Positions 15,793 to 24,311 are shown, numbered from the stretch's first letter. The stretch: DNA of 64,000 bases from Corynebacterium tuberculostearicum (GCF_016894265.1 NZ_CP069791.1:1054001-1118000); one strand, 5' to 3'. Numbers and translations: made by a program. Notes: generated by a model not told the origin, from the sequence alone.

Positions 15793-17013
15793 ATGATCAG
15801 AACGAAGTGGAGCACGGCGGGAATTGTTGCCGCTTGTGCAGTGGCGAATTGGCTCATCGGCGTGGCGTTGATGAGCTTCGATATTGAGGAATACTCGCCG
15901 TCGTTTGAGGAGTACGGGCCCTATATCTGCACCGGCTTTGCGGTGGGCGTGGTGACTATTATTGCCCTGCCCTTTGCCTTAGAGCACCAGCCGCGCGAGC
16001 TTTCCGACGTCGACTATGCCGGCTCCACCCGTAGCTTCATCGCCGGTTGCATCGTGCTCCTGGGGTCGAGCTCCTATTTTGGTGCGGCTAGTGGAGTTGT
16101 GGCTTTTATTTCCATGGTCTCGCGCCGATCGACCTTGCGTTCGGTGGCCGCAGTGGCGTGCTTCGTGGTGGCGTTTGCGGTTGAAACTAGCTTTAACCCC
16201 TATATGGCCTGGGACGATATCGGATGGGTTGGTGCCATCTTCGTTGTTGTTGTGATGGTCGCGGGGTTATTGGTAGGCCAAAAGCGTGGCAATCTGCGCG
16301 AAAAGCGGTGGCGGGTGGAGCAACAAGCCCGGATGAATCGCGAAGAGATGCGCGCCAGGGTAGAACGCGCGCGGCAAGAGGAGCGCGAGAATATCGCGCG
16401 GGACATGCACGATTCGCTCTCGCACCGCTTGAGCCTGGTGGCCATCCATGCGGGTGCGCTGAGCTATCCGCGCGAGGGCGTGCCCGACGAGTTCACAGAC
16501 GCAGCGCGCACCATCCGCACGGAAGCCCAGAACGCGGTAGAAGATTTGCGCACCGTCTTAAGCGCCTTGCGCGAAGACCTTTCCGAGGATCCGCGCACCA
16601 CCTTAGAAGAGCTAGTCGCGGCCGCGCGTGAGGCCGGAGCCGAGGTGACCGTGACCTACGCGGACGGTGCCAGCCCGGATGTTTTTACTGGGCTATCCAC
16701 GATGGCGCAGCACGCCGTGCACCGCGCAGTACAGGAAGGCCTGACCAATGCGCGTAAGCACGCCGCTGGCCAGCCGGTGAGCATTACGGTGCACGAGGTG
16801 GCCGGTGAGGTGGGCATCGAGATGCGCAACCCGCTCCCGGCGGCTAAGGCCGACGATCACGCGGGCAGTAGCGCCGGCGGCTATGGGCTGGTGGGCCTGC
16901 GCGAGCGCGTGGAGCTATCCGGCGGGCGCATGAATGTCCACGTCGGCGAAGAAAGCGAGGAATTTGGATGGAGTATCCGTTTACCGCTAGCGCGCCAGGA
17001 GGCCACGCAATGA
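15793..17013 (+). CDS. Sensor histidine kinase (NarL/LiaS-type), first of two
   Basis: 406-residue membrane kinase. The N-terminal ~170 residues hold several predicted membrane helices and no extracellular sensor domain is obvious. A coiled region with RVERARQEERENIARDMHDSLSHRLSLVAIHAG carries the HisKA_3 phospho-acceptor at H206. The C-terminal ATPase shows HRAVQEGLTNARKHA (N box) and GGYGLVGLRERVELSGG (G box). It is followed by a small membrane protein gene (ATGA overlap) and a NarL-type regulator, then by a paralogous pair. The signal is unknown. Confidence 0.9.
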   Translation: MIRTKWSTAGIVAACAVANWLIGVALMSFDIEEYSPSFEEYGPYICTGFAVGVVTIIALPFALEHQPRELSDVDYAGSTRSFIAGCIVLLGSSSYFGAASGVVAFISMVSRRSTLRSVAAVACFVVAFAVETSFNPYMAWDDIGWVGAIFVVVVMVAGLLVGQKRGNLREKRWRVEQQARMNREEMRARVERARQEERENIARDMHDSLSHRLSLVAIHAGALSYPREGVPDEFTDAARTIRTEAQNAVEDLRTVLSALREDLSEDPRTTLEELVAAAREAGAEVTVTYADGASPDVFTGLSTMAQHAVHRAVQEGLTNARKHAAGQPVSITVHEVAGEVGIEMRNPLPAAKADDHAGSSAGGYGLVGLRERVELSGGRMNVHVGEESEEFGWSIRLPLARQEATQ

Positions 17014-17621
17014 ACGAAATGAGCTGGCAACTGCGCCATCCCGATTACGGGCTCATGCGCATTGACCTAGAAGAAACCACGGCCAGTGAGGGGTGGACGG
17101 GAAAGTACTTAGACTTTAAGCGCAGTCTTTTTACCTCCACCGTTGACGGAACTTCGCGCAAGCTCAGCTACACCGATACTGATGACTCGGCCTATAGCGT
17201 GGAATTCCTGCGCGGGCAAAGCGACGATAATGCGCCCGAAGACGCAGACCGCATTGAGCTGGTGGAGCGTTGCGGTTACATCGTGCCGGAGTTTCGCGGG
17301 CAAGGCGCGAGGGTGATGTTTGCGGCGGTGGGGAAGCCGGACATCGATAAGCGGCTGCACCGGATAAGTCTGTGGACGTTGCTCCTGCAGACTGCGCTGA
17401 CATTCATTGCGGCCACACTAGTCATCGAATTTTTCCCCAAATTTTTCGAAAAGTTAAATGATTTTCTCGTGCCCTCATTCCTCAACGGCGTAGTGGCGGG
17501 CCACGCCAATATAGTGCCGGTAGCATTGGTGATTTTCGTGGCACTTACAGTGGCGTATACGCCCGTTGCGTCGAAGTTCTGGCGGGCGCGGTGGAATCAA
17601 CCAGTGGGAAAGGATACATGA
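17010..17621 (+). CDS. Hypothetical membrane protein within two-component operon
   Basis: 203-residue protein of no recognised family. Residues ~1-115 are soluble and charged (MRIDLEETTASEGWTGKYLDF, IELVERCGYIVPEFRGQGARVMF). Two hydrophobic segments follow, roughly residues 121-143 and 170-190, with a basic C-terminus. It overlaps the kinase stop and the regulator start by four bases each (ATGA), with an AGGAGG ribosome site inside the kinase gene. It is therefore translated with the two-component proteins and may be an accessory that modulates the kinase. Confidence 0.75.
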   Translation: MNEMSWQLRHPDYGLMRIDLEETTASEGWTGKYLDFKRSLFTSTVDGTSRKLSYTDTDDSAYSVEFLRGQSDDNAPEDADRIELVERCGYIVPEFRGQGARVMFAAVGKPDIDKRLHRISLWTLLLQTALTFIAATLVIEFFPKFFEKLNDFLVPSFLNGVVAGHANIVPVALVIFVALTVAYTPVASKFWRARWNQPVGKDT

Positions 17622-18283
17622 TGGCCGATGCCCTGCGCGTAGTGCTCGTTGATGACGAGGCTCTAGTCCGCAGCGGCCTGCGCCTGCTGCTATCTAACGC
17701 GCCCGATATCGAGGTCGTGGCCGAGGCGAGCAATGGCCGAGACGCGGTGGCTACCGTGCTCGACGTGCAGCCCGATGTGGTGCTGATGGATATTCGCATG
17801 CCGGTCATGGATGGCATCGCGGCCGTGGAGAAGATTCTGTCCGTCCACGCAGTGCCGATCATCATGCTTACGGCCTTCGATACCGATTCCTTCATCCTGC
17901 GGGCCCTGCGCGCCGGGGCGGCCGGGTTCCTGCTGAAGTCGACACCGCCGGAATCGCTCATGGCGGCCGTGCGCGCGGCTGCGGCGGGGCAGCCGTTGTT
18001 GAGCCCGCAGGTCGTCGACAAGCTGGTGGGCATGCAAAGCCCCGCGCTTTCCGACGCCCATTCGCACCACACCCGCACCGCCCGCAACCACCTAGGTAGG
18101 CTTAGCTCCCGCGAGCGGGAAATCGCCGAGCTGGTGGCCCAGGGCTTGAATAATCAAGACATCGCCGACCAACTGGTGGTGTCCATGGCCACGGTGAAGT
18201 CTCATATGCAGCACATTTTGAAAAAGATCGGCGGCACGAGCCGCGTGCACATCGCCATTATGGTCTTAGAGGCGCGTGGCTGA
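17618..18283 (+). CDS. Response regulator, NarL/LuxR family, first of two
   Basis: 221-residue transcription regulator. The receiver domain begins LRVVLVDDEALVRSGLRLLL, with the phospho-accepting D58 in PDVVLMDIRMPVMDG and the conserved T and K in IIMLTAFDT and FLLKSTPPESL. The C-terminal LuxR-type helix-turn-helix is LSSREREIAELVAQGLNNQDIADQLVVSMATVKSHMQHILKKI. The start at 17618 overlaps the preceding stop (ATGA); a second ATG follows directly. It should be phosphorylated by the kinase starting at 15793. Confidence 0.92.
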   Translation: MMADALRVVLVDDEALVRSGLRLLLSNAPDIEVVAEASNGRDAVATVLDVQPDVVLMDIRMPVMDGIAAVEKILSVHAVPIIMLTAFDTDSFILRALRAGAAGFLLKSTPPESLMAAVRAAAAGQPLLSPQVVDKLVGMQSPALSDAHSHHTRTARNHLGRLSSREREIAELVAQGLNNQDIADQLVVSMATVKSHMQHILKKIGGTSRVHIAIMVLEARG

Positions 18284-18349
18284 GGACGGAGAATCCTCCC
18301 TGCGGGGGATACCGCGCTGGCGGCGGGTCGGCTTAGACTGGTGCGCGTT

Positions 18350-19561
18350 ATGAAGTTATTCCGAAAATCCGACGAGATGCTTAAGCGCCCGCTGTGGCAA
18401 AAGCTTGTCATCGCCGCGGTGGCAGTGATAGGAGATTTTCTCGTCTTTTCCGTCCGGTTCAGCGAGACCGATGGCTCGTCCGGACGGCTGTTTATTTTTT
18501 CCGCGGCGATGATCGGCACGTGGATCTTATTGCCTTTTGCTCTCCGGCATGCTGCGCGGGAGCGTGACCCGCGCAGTGCACAGCCCGGCCCGCGCAGTGC
18601 GTTGGTAGCTGCAACCATTATTTCGGCGACGGTTTCGATTGCCGAGTTCCGGCCTTCGGTAATGATGGCGGCGTTTTCGGCGGCCTCGCGCCGCAGCCGG
18701 TTGTGGATGGCGACGGTATGTGCGGCCATGGTGGCCTCGGAGTTGGTCACCGTCGATTTGTCTCGAAGCGAAGGGCTTAGTGCTCCCGGGAAGCTGGGAT
18801 TTTTCATTGCCATCATTCTCCCAGCAGTAGTGGTACTAGTCGTCGGGTTGGTTCGCTCGAACCAAAAAGAGCGCACGATTGCGCTGAAGGCGCAGGCGGA
18901 GCTCACGCACGAGGAAATGGCCACGCGGGAGAATTTTGCGCGGCAGGAAGAGCGCGACCGGATCGCGCGGGATATGCACGATACGCTCTCGCATCGGCTG
19001 AGCATGATCGCGGTCTATGCCGGTGGGTTGGCCTACCGCAAAGACCTAGATCCGGAAGAGACGCGGCAATCCGCGCGCACGATTCGCGATGAAGCCGAGG
19101 CCGCCGTGGGGGATCTGCGTGAGGCGCTGCACTCGCTGCGCAGCGAGGGACGTATTGATCCGCGCGAGGGCGTGGAATCGCTGGTGGAGCGTTCCCGCCA
19201 GGCGGGCATGGACGTAGAAGTGTGCTACCAGGCGGGCGCGGGGCCGCAATCGCTGGAAGAGCTGAGCACCATGGCCGGCCACGCGCTCAACCGCGCGGTC
19301 CAGGAGGGCCTAACCAACGCCCGCAAGCACGCACCGGGCGAACCGGTGACCATCACCATCGCCGCGCTTGCCGACGCCCTCTTAATCACCATGTCCAACC
19401 CCGTCGCCCTAGCCGGGAAGAAGGGGAGTGGGAACAGTGGTGGGTACGGGATCGTCGGCATGCGCGAGCGCGCTAGTGTGGTGGGCGGATCGCTACAGGT
19501 AAACGATGAGGAAGATAGGTTCTCGTGGACTCTGCGCCTGCCGAGGAAGGAAGAAAAGTGA
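18350..19561 (+). CDS. Sensor histidine kinase, second of two
   Basis: 403-residue paralogue of the kinase starting at 15793. It has about six predicted membrane segments in the first 170 residues and then QEERDRIARDMHDTLSHRLSMIAVYAGGLAY with the phospho-acceptor H210. The ATPase motifs are HALNRAVQEGLTNARKHAPGEP and GGYGIVGMRERASVVGG. A TAGACT hexamer at 18334-18339 suggests its own, nearly leaderless promoter. A GTG at 18341 is an alternative start. The stop overlaps the next GTG start by four bases (GTGA). Confidence 0.9.
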   Translation: MKLFRKSDEMLKRPLWQKLVIAAVAVIGDFLVFSVRFSETDGSSGRLFIFSAAMIGTWILLPFALRHAARERDPRSAQPGPRSALVAATIISATVSIAEFRPSVMMAAFSAASRRSRLWMATVCAAMVASELVTVDLSRSEGLSAPGKLGFFIAIILPAVVVLVVGLVRSNQKERTIALKAQAELTHEEMATRENFARQEERDRIARDMHDTLSHRLSMIAVYAGGLAYRKDLDPEETRQSARTIRDEAEAAVGDLREALHSLRSEGRIDPREGVESLVERSRQAGMDVEVCYQAGAGPQSLEELSTMAGHALNRAVQEGLTNARKHAPGEPVTITIAALADALLITMSNPVALAGKKGSGNSGGYGIVGMRERASVVGGSLQVNDEEDRFSWTLRLPRKEEK

Positions 19562-20211
19562 GTGAAATTCGGGTGGTGCTTGTCGATGATGAGCCGCTGC
19601 TGCGCCACGGCCTGCGCATGATCTTGGAAGGCGCGCCGGGCATCAGCGTTATCGGCGAGGCCGGAAACGGCAAGGAGGGCGTTGAGCTCATCCTGGCCGA
19701 GGAGCCGGACGTGGTGCTGATGGATATTCGCATGCCGGTCATGGACGGCATCGAGGCGACGGCGCAGCTGCACTCGCTCGCCGGCGCGCGCGATATCCCG
19801 GTGGTGATGCTCACTGCCTTTGATACCGATGAGTTCATCCTGCACGCCCTGCGCGCTGGGGCGGTGGGCTTTTTGTTGAAGACGACGGCGCCGGAGGCGC
19901 TGGTGGCGTCGGTAAGAGCGGCGGCCCAAGGCCAGCAACAGCTCAGCCCGAAGGTGCTAGAAAACCTGGTGGGGCTGGCGGCCACGCCGCCGCAGCCGGA
20001 ACAAGAGATGATTCAACCCAGCGGGCTGGCCGAGCTGAGCGAGCGCGAGAATGAAATCGCCCAGCTGGTGGCCCAGGGGCTAAGCAACGCCGAGATTGCC
20101 GAGCAGCTATTCATTTCCCTGACCACGGTCAAGACGCACATGAAACACATCCTGGCCAAAATCGATGGCACCAACCGGGTGCACATCGCGATTGCGGTGC
20201 TCGGCGGTTAG
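19558..20211 (+). CDS. Response regulator, NarL/LuxR family, second of two
   Basis: 217-residue paralogue of the regulator at 17618. The receiver domain begins IRVVLVDDEPLLRHGLRMIL, with phospho-acceptor D56 in PDVVLMDIRMPVMDG and the lysine in FLLKTTAPEALV. The LuxR DNA-binding helix-turn-helix is LSERENEIAQLVAQGLSNAEIAEQLFISLTTVKTHMKHILAKI. It starts with GTG inside the kinase stop codon. The recognition helices of the two regulators (MATVKSHMQHIL and LTTVKTHMKHIL) are alike, so overlapping target sites are possible. Confidence 0.92.
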   Translation: MSEIRVVLVDDEPLLRHGLRMILEGAPGISVIGEAGNGKEGVELILAEEPDVVLMDIRMPVMDGIEATAQLHSLAGARDIPVVMLTAFDTDEFILHALRAGAVGFLLKTTAPEALVASVRAAAQGQQQLSPKVLENLVGLAATPPQPEQEMIQPSGLAELSERENEIAQLVAQGLSNAEIAEQLFISLTTVKTHMKHILAKIDGTNRVHIAIAVLGG

Positions 20212-20217
20212 GCGTGG

Positions 20218-20598
20218 CTAGGGCCGGCGGAAAATGGCGGAGGCCAGTCCCACCAGCGCGATGACGCCGACGATAAGGGACGCCACCGGCCAGTACTGCG
20301 GGAAGTACTTGAGCGTGTAGCCGAATACTTGGCCGTCATCGAACTGCTGCCATAGCGCGAAGGGCATCCACCACAGCTTGGAAAGCGCCAGGATCGCACC
20401 CACCAGGCCGGCTGTCACCCGCGCGCCACCGCGCAGGAAGAAGCTTGCCGCAACCAGCAGGACGCCCGCAATGGTCAGGGCGAAGAGGAAGGGAGTTTCG
20501 GTGCCGAGCGGAGAGCCGCGCAGCAGGAACTCGTGGTCGATTGCGTGTTGCTCGATGAGGGTATAGCCATCGAGGACAACGTCGTCTGGGATGCCCAT
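20218..20598 (-). CDS. Hypothetical membrane protein downstream of BCCT transporter
   Basis: 126 residues with an N-terminal soluble stretch of ~38 residues and three predicted membrane helices (FLFALTIAGVLLVAASFFL, VTAGLVGAILALSKLWWMPFAL, VASLIVGVIALVGLASAIF). It resembles small DUF-type membrane proteins and has no assigned function. Its ATG overlaps the stop of the BCCT transporter by one base (TAATG), so it is translated with it and may assist it. It converges with the response regulator gene, 6 nt apart. Confidence 0.75.
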   Translation of the reverse strand: MGIPDDVVLDGYTLIEQHAIDHEFLLRGSPLGTETPFLFALTIAGVLLVAASFFLRGGARVTAGLVGAILALSKLWWMPFALWQQFDDGQVFGYTLKYFPQYWPVASLIVGVIALVGLASAIFRRP

Positions 20599-22517
20599 TA
20601 TTTCTCCTTCTTTTCACCCTCAAAGTCAGGGTGGTTCTTATCGTGTTTGGGGTCGTAGCCGTCGGACCAGACGCCGGTATCGAAGTCGTATTCGACGTTT
20701 TCTCCTTCCTCATCGGTGCGCTGGTACCACTCGGTATAGCGCTCGGCGGAGGAATCGAAGTCGTGGCCGGCGCCGCGGTCGCCTTCGGCGTGCTGAACGG
20801 TGAACTCGAAGTCATCGCCATGCTCTTCGATGCCGCGCATGACCGCGTTATCCATCGCCGTGCGGGCGTAGGTGCGGCGGATAAACATCGGGTCCGAGCG
20901 CAGGTCGCGAATGAAGGCCACCATCATGACCAAAAGGACCACACAGAAGGGAAGAGCGGCGAGGATGGTGAGGTTCTGCAGGCCGGTTAGCACGTCTTCG
21001 CCGCCGGTCAGCAGCATGACGATGGCAATGCCCATCATGCACACGCCCCAGAAGATGACCACGAGTTTATTCGGGGTGGGATCACCCTTGGAGGACATCG
21101 TTCCCATCACCACGGAGGCCGAATCCGCCGAGGTGACGAAGAAGACCGCCAAGACCACCAGCAGGATATAGGGCGTGATGGAGCCCAAAGGCAGGTCCTG
21201 GAACATGGCGAAGAGCACCTGCTCATTAGAGGATTCGCCGTCGAAGCCGGCGATGCCTTCGCGGTTAAAGGAAATCGCGGTGCCGCCAAAGATGGTAAAG
21301 GCGAGGATGAGGATGGTGGTAGGTGCGAATACCGTGACGGCGGTAAATTCCCGGATGGTGCGACCGCGGGAGATGCGGGCGACAAAGAGGCCGACGAACG
21401 GCGTCCAGGCAATCCACCAGGCCCAGTAGAAGGCGGTCCAGTAGGACTGGAACTCGATGGTCTCATCGCCCCAGGACAATCCCTTGGCCATCATCGGCAA
21501 GAGCTGATCGATGTAGGTGACAATGCCGGCCGGGATGAGGTTGAGCAGGAGCAGAGTTGGGCCGACAAGGAAGACGAAGACCACCAGCCCCAGCGTCAGC
21601 GAGATATTGATATTGGATAGGTAGCGCACGCCGCGCGCCACGCCGGAGACCGCAGAAAGGATAAACGCGCAGCCTAGAACCGCAATAATGACGATAAGCG
21701 CGGTATTAGTCATGGAGCCCGCACCGCGGATGATGGTGACGCCTTCGCCGATCTGGATGGCGGATAGGCCCAGGGTGGCGGCGGTGCCGAAGAGGGTGGC
21801 GATGAGCGCGAGGACGTCGATAAGCTTGCCCACCGGCCCATCCGTATCGCGGGAGCCGAAAAGCGGCTTGAAGATGGAAGAGACCAAGGGCACGCGCCCG
21901 CGGCGGTAGGAGGAATAGGCAATCGCCGCGCCGACCAGCGCGTAGGCCGCCCACGGGGATATACCCCAGTGGTAGTGGGCCTGGGCCATGGCTTGGTGCA
22001 GGGCCTCGACGGTATTGCCCTCCACCGTGTGCGGCGGCGGGGTGAGGTAGTGCGAGAGCGGCTCGGACGGGCCATAGAAGAAGATGCCCACGCCGATGCC
22101 GGCGCCGAACATCATGGCTACCCAGCTGAAGTAGCTGAACTCGGGCTCCTCGTCATCGGTGCCGAGCTTGATGCGACCCAACCGGGAGCAGCCGATATAG
22201 GCCATGGTGACAATGGCCAGCATCATGGTGATATTGAGCAGCCAGCCGGCGTTGGTAATGGCCCAGCCAAAGGCGGAGGAGGAGGCGCTGGCCACGCTAT
22301 CGGGCATGAGGACGCCCCAGATAATGAAGGCAACGATGAGGATGGCGGTGATGAAAAACAGCGGCTTATCCAGGCCAAACTTATTGCGCTGGTCTTCGAC
22401 GCTGATGCCGGGCACAAGCCCTGGGTGCATGTTATGGGGGTACAAGCCCACGGCGCTGCCCTTGTCACTTGGTTCAAGGGAACGTTTATACGCGCGGGCG
22501 GATCGAGAGGAGTTCAC
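20598..22517 (-). CDS. BCCT family osmolyte/carnitine/ectoine transporter
   Basis: 639-residue Na+-coupled uptake system of the betaine/choline/carnitine family with 12 membrane helices. The signature FYWAWWIAWTPFVGLFVARISRGRTIREF and the substrate/Na+ segment MMFGAGIGVGIFFYGPSEP are clear. The long acidic/charged C-terminal tail (after about residue 560) resembles osmosensing C. glutamicum members. The GAGIGVG motif is nearer to EctP/LcoP than to BetP (GMGIG), so ectoine, proline and betaine are possible substrates. The start is a GTG at 22517; its divergent neighbour is the thiosulfate importer. Confidence 0.9.
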   Translation of the reverse strand: MNSSRSARAYKRSLEPSDKGSAVGLYPHNMHPGLVPGISVEDQRNKFGLDKPLFFITAILIVAFIIWGVLMPDSVASASSSAFGWAITNAGWLLNITMMLAIVTMAYIGCSRLGRIKLGTDDEEPEFSYFSWVAMMFGAGIGVGIFFYGPSEPLSHYLTPPPHTVEGNTVEALHQAMAQAHYHWGISPWAAYALVGAAIAYSSYRRGRVPLVSSIFKPLFGSRDTDGPVGKLIDVLALIATLFGTAATLGLSAIQIGEGVTIIRGAGSMTNTALIVIIAVLGCAFILSAVSGVARGVRYLSNINISLTLGLVVFVFLVGPTLLLLNLIPAGIVTYIDQLLPMMAKGLSWGDETIEFQSYWTAFYWAWWIAWTPFVGLFVARISRGRTIREFTAVTVFAPTTILILAFTIFGGTAISFNREGIAGFDGESSNEQVLFAMFQDLPLGSITPYILLVVLAVFFVTSADSASVVMGTMSSKGDPTPNKLVVIFWGVCMMGIAIVMLLTGGEDVLTGLQNLTILAALPFCVVLLVMMVAFIRDLRSDPMFIRRTYARTAMDNAVMRGIEEHGDDFEFTVQHAEGDRGAGHDFDSSAERYTEWYQRTDEEGENVEYDFDTGVWSDGYDPKHDKNHPDFEGEKKEK

Positions 22518-22645
22518 GAGTTCCTTACACGGCAGAGGTTTGTCCCTGCCTTACTAGACGGTTCTCTTATTGTCCTGCACCGCTGCAAAAACCGCAAATG
22601 TAGTGCATAAATGACACACTATGAAACAGGGTTGTGCAGTGGACA

Positions 22646-22661
22646 TAGACAATTCTGTCTT
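22646..22661. promoter_or_regulatory. McbR-like operator in the promoter of the thiosulfate importer
   Basis: TAGAC-AATTCT-GTCTT matches the C. glutamicum McbR consensus TAGAC-N6-GTCTA in nine of ten fixed bases. A -10 hexamer TAGGCT (22670-22675) lies just downstream and the operator overlaps the expected -35 (TAGACA), a repressing position. McbR represses sulfur and methionine genes, which fits the downstream gene. Binding has not been shown. Confidence 0.6.
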
Positions 22662-22705
22662 AGGTGTCGTAGGCTGAAGCCCTTAACTCGATGCAAGGAG
22701 AAATA

Positions 22706-24100
22706 GTGATTATTACCGGACTTCTCACCGGCATCGTCTTCGGTGCCGTGCTGCAGCGCGGGCGCTTCTGCGTAACCGGCATGCTGCGCGATATTTTCCT
22801 CAATAAAACGTGGCGCGGCTTTACCGCCCTGCTCATTTTGATTTCGGTGCATGCCTTTGGCCTGACTCTGTTGACAGGCATGGGCGTGCTTTCGCCGGAG
22901 ATTAGCGATTTCAAGCCGGTAGCCGTCATCGTGGGCGGCTTCATCTTTGGCCTCGGCATCATCTTGTCCGGCGGTTGCGCGTCCGGCACGTGGTACCGCT
23001 CGGCAGAGGGCCTGGTCGGCTCGTGGATTGCGCTGCTGTTTTACGGGCTTTCGGCCGCGGCCATGAAGTCCGGCCCGCTGTCCGGCGCCAATGACTGGTT
23101 CAAGCAGTGGAGCCTCCCGGTCACCACCATCCACGGCGCGCTGCATATCTCGCCGTGGATCTTGGTTGCAGTCCTGTGGGTCGTGACCTTCCTGCTGTGG
23201 CGCCACTACCGCGCCAAGGACGCCGGCCGCCCGAAGGTGGATTTGGGCCAGCCGTGGTACGCCAAGCCGTTGAACATGAATATCGCGGCGGTTGCTGTGG
23301 GCATCATCGGCACGGTGGGCTTTGTGCTTTCGGCTAACGCTGGCCGCAACGGCGGCCTCGGCATCACCACGCCGACCGCGGACATCGTCCGCTGGACCGC
23401 CACCGGCGATTCCGCGCGTATGAACTGGGGCACCCTGTTGGTTATTGGCCTGCTGGTGGGCGCTTTTATCGCCGCCAAGTCCGCCGGTGAGTTCCGCGTG
23501 CGCGTGCCCGATGCGCAGACCGCGACCCGCGCTATTTGGGGCGGCATCATGATGGGCGTAGGCGCGTCACTAGCCGGCGGCTGCACCGTGGGCAATGGCA
23601 TGGTGGAGACCTCCCTGTTTAGCTTCCAGGGCTGGGTATCGCTGTTCTTTATGGCCCTGGGCGTCGGCGCGGGCGCGCGCCTGTGGCTCAAGCCGAAGAA
23701 CGCGCAGAGCCGTGAGCCGCAGCAGCCGCAGACCTACTCCACCGAGGAATCCGTGGATAACTCGGTGGTCTCCGCCGAGGATAAGGTGCTGCCGAGCTTC
23801 GCCACTGCCACCGGGGCGGTAGCGCTCAAGACCAAGCCGCAGGTTAAGAACAAGGCCCGCGCGCTGGGCGGCGGACACTATGCGCTCGATACCCTCGGCG
23901 CGGTGTGCCCGTTCCCGTTGATTGAGGCCAAGCAGGTCATGGCGGAGCTGGAGACTGGCGAGGCGCTTGTCATTGACTTTGACTGCACCCAGGCCACCGA
24001 ATCCATTCCGCAGTGGGCGGCCGATGAGGGCCATGAGATTCGTGATTTCCATCGCTCGGGCGATGCTGGTTGGCAGGTCACGGTGGTCAAGGGCGGATAA
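22706..24100 (+). CDS. Thiosulfate importer fused to TusA-like domain (TsuA-TsuB fusion)
   Basis: 464-residue fusion. Residues 1-330 form a YeeE/YedE (TsuA-type) membrane channel with cysteines at 22 (QRGRFC), 91 (LSGGCASG) and 293 (LAGGCTVGNG), the positions that line the thiosulfate path in the structurally studied YeeE. After a ~60-residue polar linker, residues ~390-464 form a TusA-type sulfur carrier with C401 in C-P-F-P. In E. coli and others the carrier (YeeD/TsuB) is a separate protein needed for uptake. The GTG at 22706 is preferred to the ATG at 22691 because AAGGAG is 5 nt upstream and the cysteine numbering then matches. Confidence 0.88.
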   Translation: MIITGLLTGIVFGAVLQRGRFCVTGMLRDIFLNKTWRGFTALLILISVHAFGLTLLTGMGVLSPEISDFKPVAVIVGGFIFGLGIILSGGCASGTWYRSAEGLVGSWIALLFYGLSAAAMKSGPLSGANDWFKQWSLPVTTIHGALHISPWILVAVLWVVTFLLWRHYRAKDAGRPKVDLGQPWYAKPLNMNIAAVAVGIIGTVGFVLSANAGRNGGLGITTPTADIVRWTATGDSARMNWGTLLVIGLLVGAFIAAKSAGEFRVRVPDAQTATRAIWGGIMMGVGASLAGGCTVGNGMVETSLFSFQGWVSLFFMALGVGAGARLWLKPKNAQSREPQQPQTYSTEESVDNSVVSAEDKVLPSFATATGAVALKTKPQVKNKARALGGGHYALDTLGAVCPFPLIEAKQVMAELETGEALVIDFDCTQATESIPQWAADEGHEIRDFHRSGDAGWQVTVVKGG

Positions 24101-24124
24101 TTACATCATTGTCAGCTACTATGT

Positions 24125-24160
24125 GGAGGCAGAAGAATCGAGCGTGATTCTTGTGCCTCC
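24125..24160 (+). terminator. Hairpin terminator after the thiosulfate importer
   Basis: GGAGGCAGAAGAATC pairs with GATTCTTGTGCCTCC (one mismatch) around GAGCGT, followed by TTTGTGGTTT. It starts 24 nt after the stop codon. Confidence 0.7.
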
Positions 24161-24185
24161 TTTGTGGTTTGAAAGAAGTTATTGC

Positions 24186-24308
24186 ATGCCCGAGTTTGAT
24201 GATAATTCCACCGCTGTTGCGGATATTTTGCATGCCTTCGCCGTCTTTGAGCGCGAGGAAGAACACCTGCTGGACGCGGAACTGCGCCTCAACGTCTATG
24301 CCAGCTAG
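24186..24308 (+). CDS. Small acidic hypothetical protein
   Basis: Possible 40-residue gene (MPEFDDNSTAVADILHAFAV...). The ATG has a GAAAGAAG ribosome-site-like sequence 9 nt upstream, and the stop is 3 nt before the thpR ATG. It lies after a terminator and fills the gap exactly, which suggests an operon with thpR. The frame extends further upstream as an overlap with the tusA-like domain, but that part is shadow. No family is recognised and no membrane segment is seen. Confidence 0.5.
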   Translation: MPEFDDNSTAVADILHAFAVFEREEEHLLDAELRLNVYAS

Positions 24309-24311
24309 GCC

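Noticed and set aside
23750-23763. GTGGATAACT inside the thiosulfate importer gene, and TTATCCAC-like strings inside aecD and the FUSC gene
   Set aside because: They are imperfect DnaA boxes in coding sequence, without a partner box or the 53-nt distance to a start codon.
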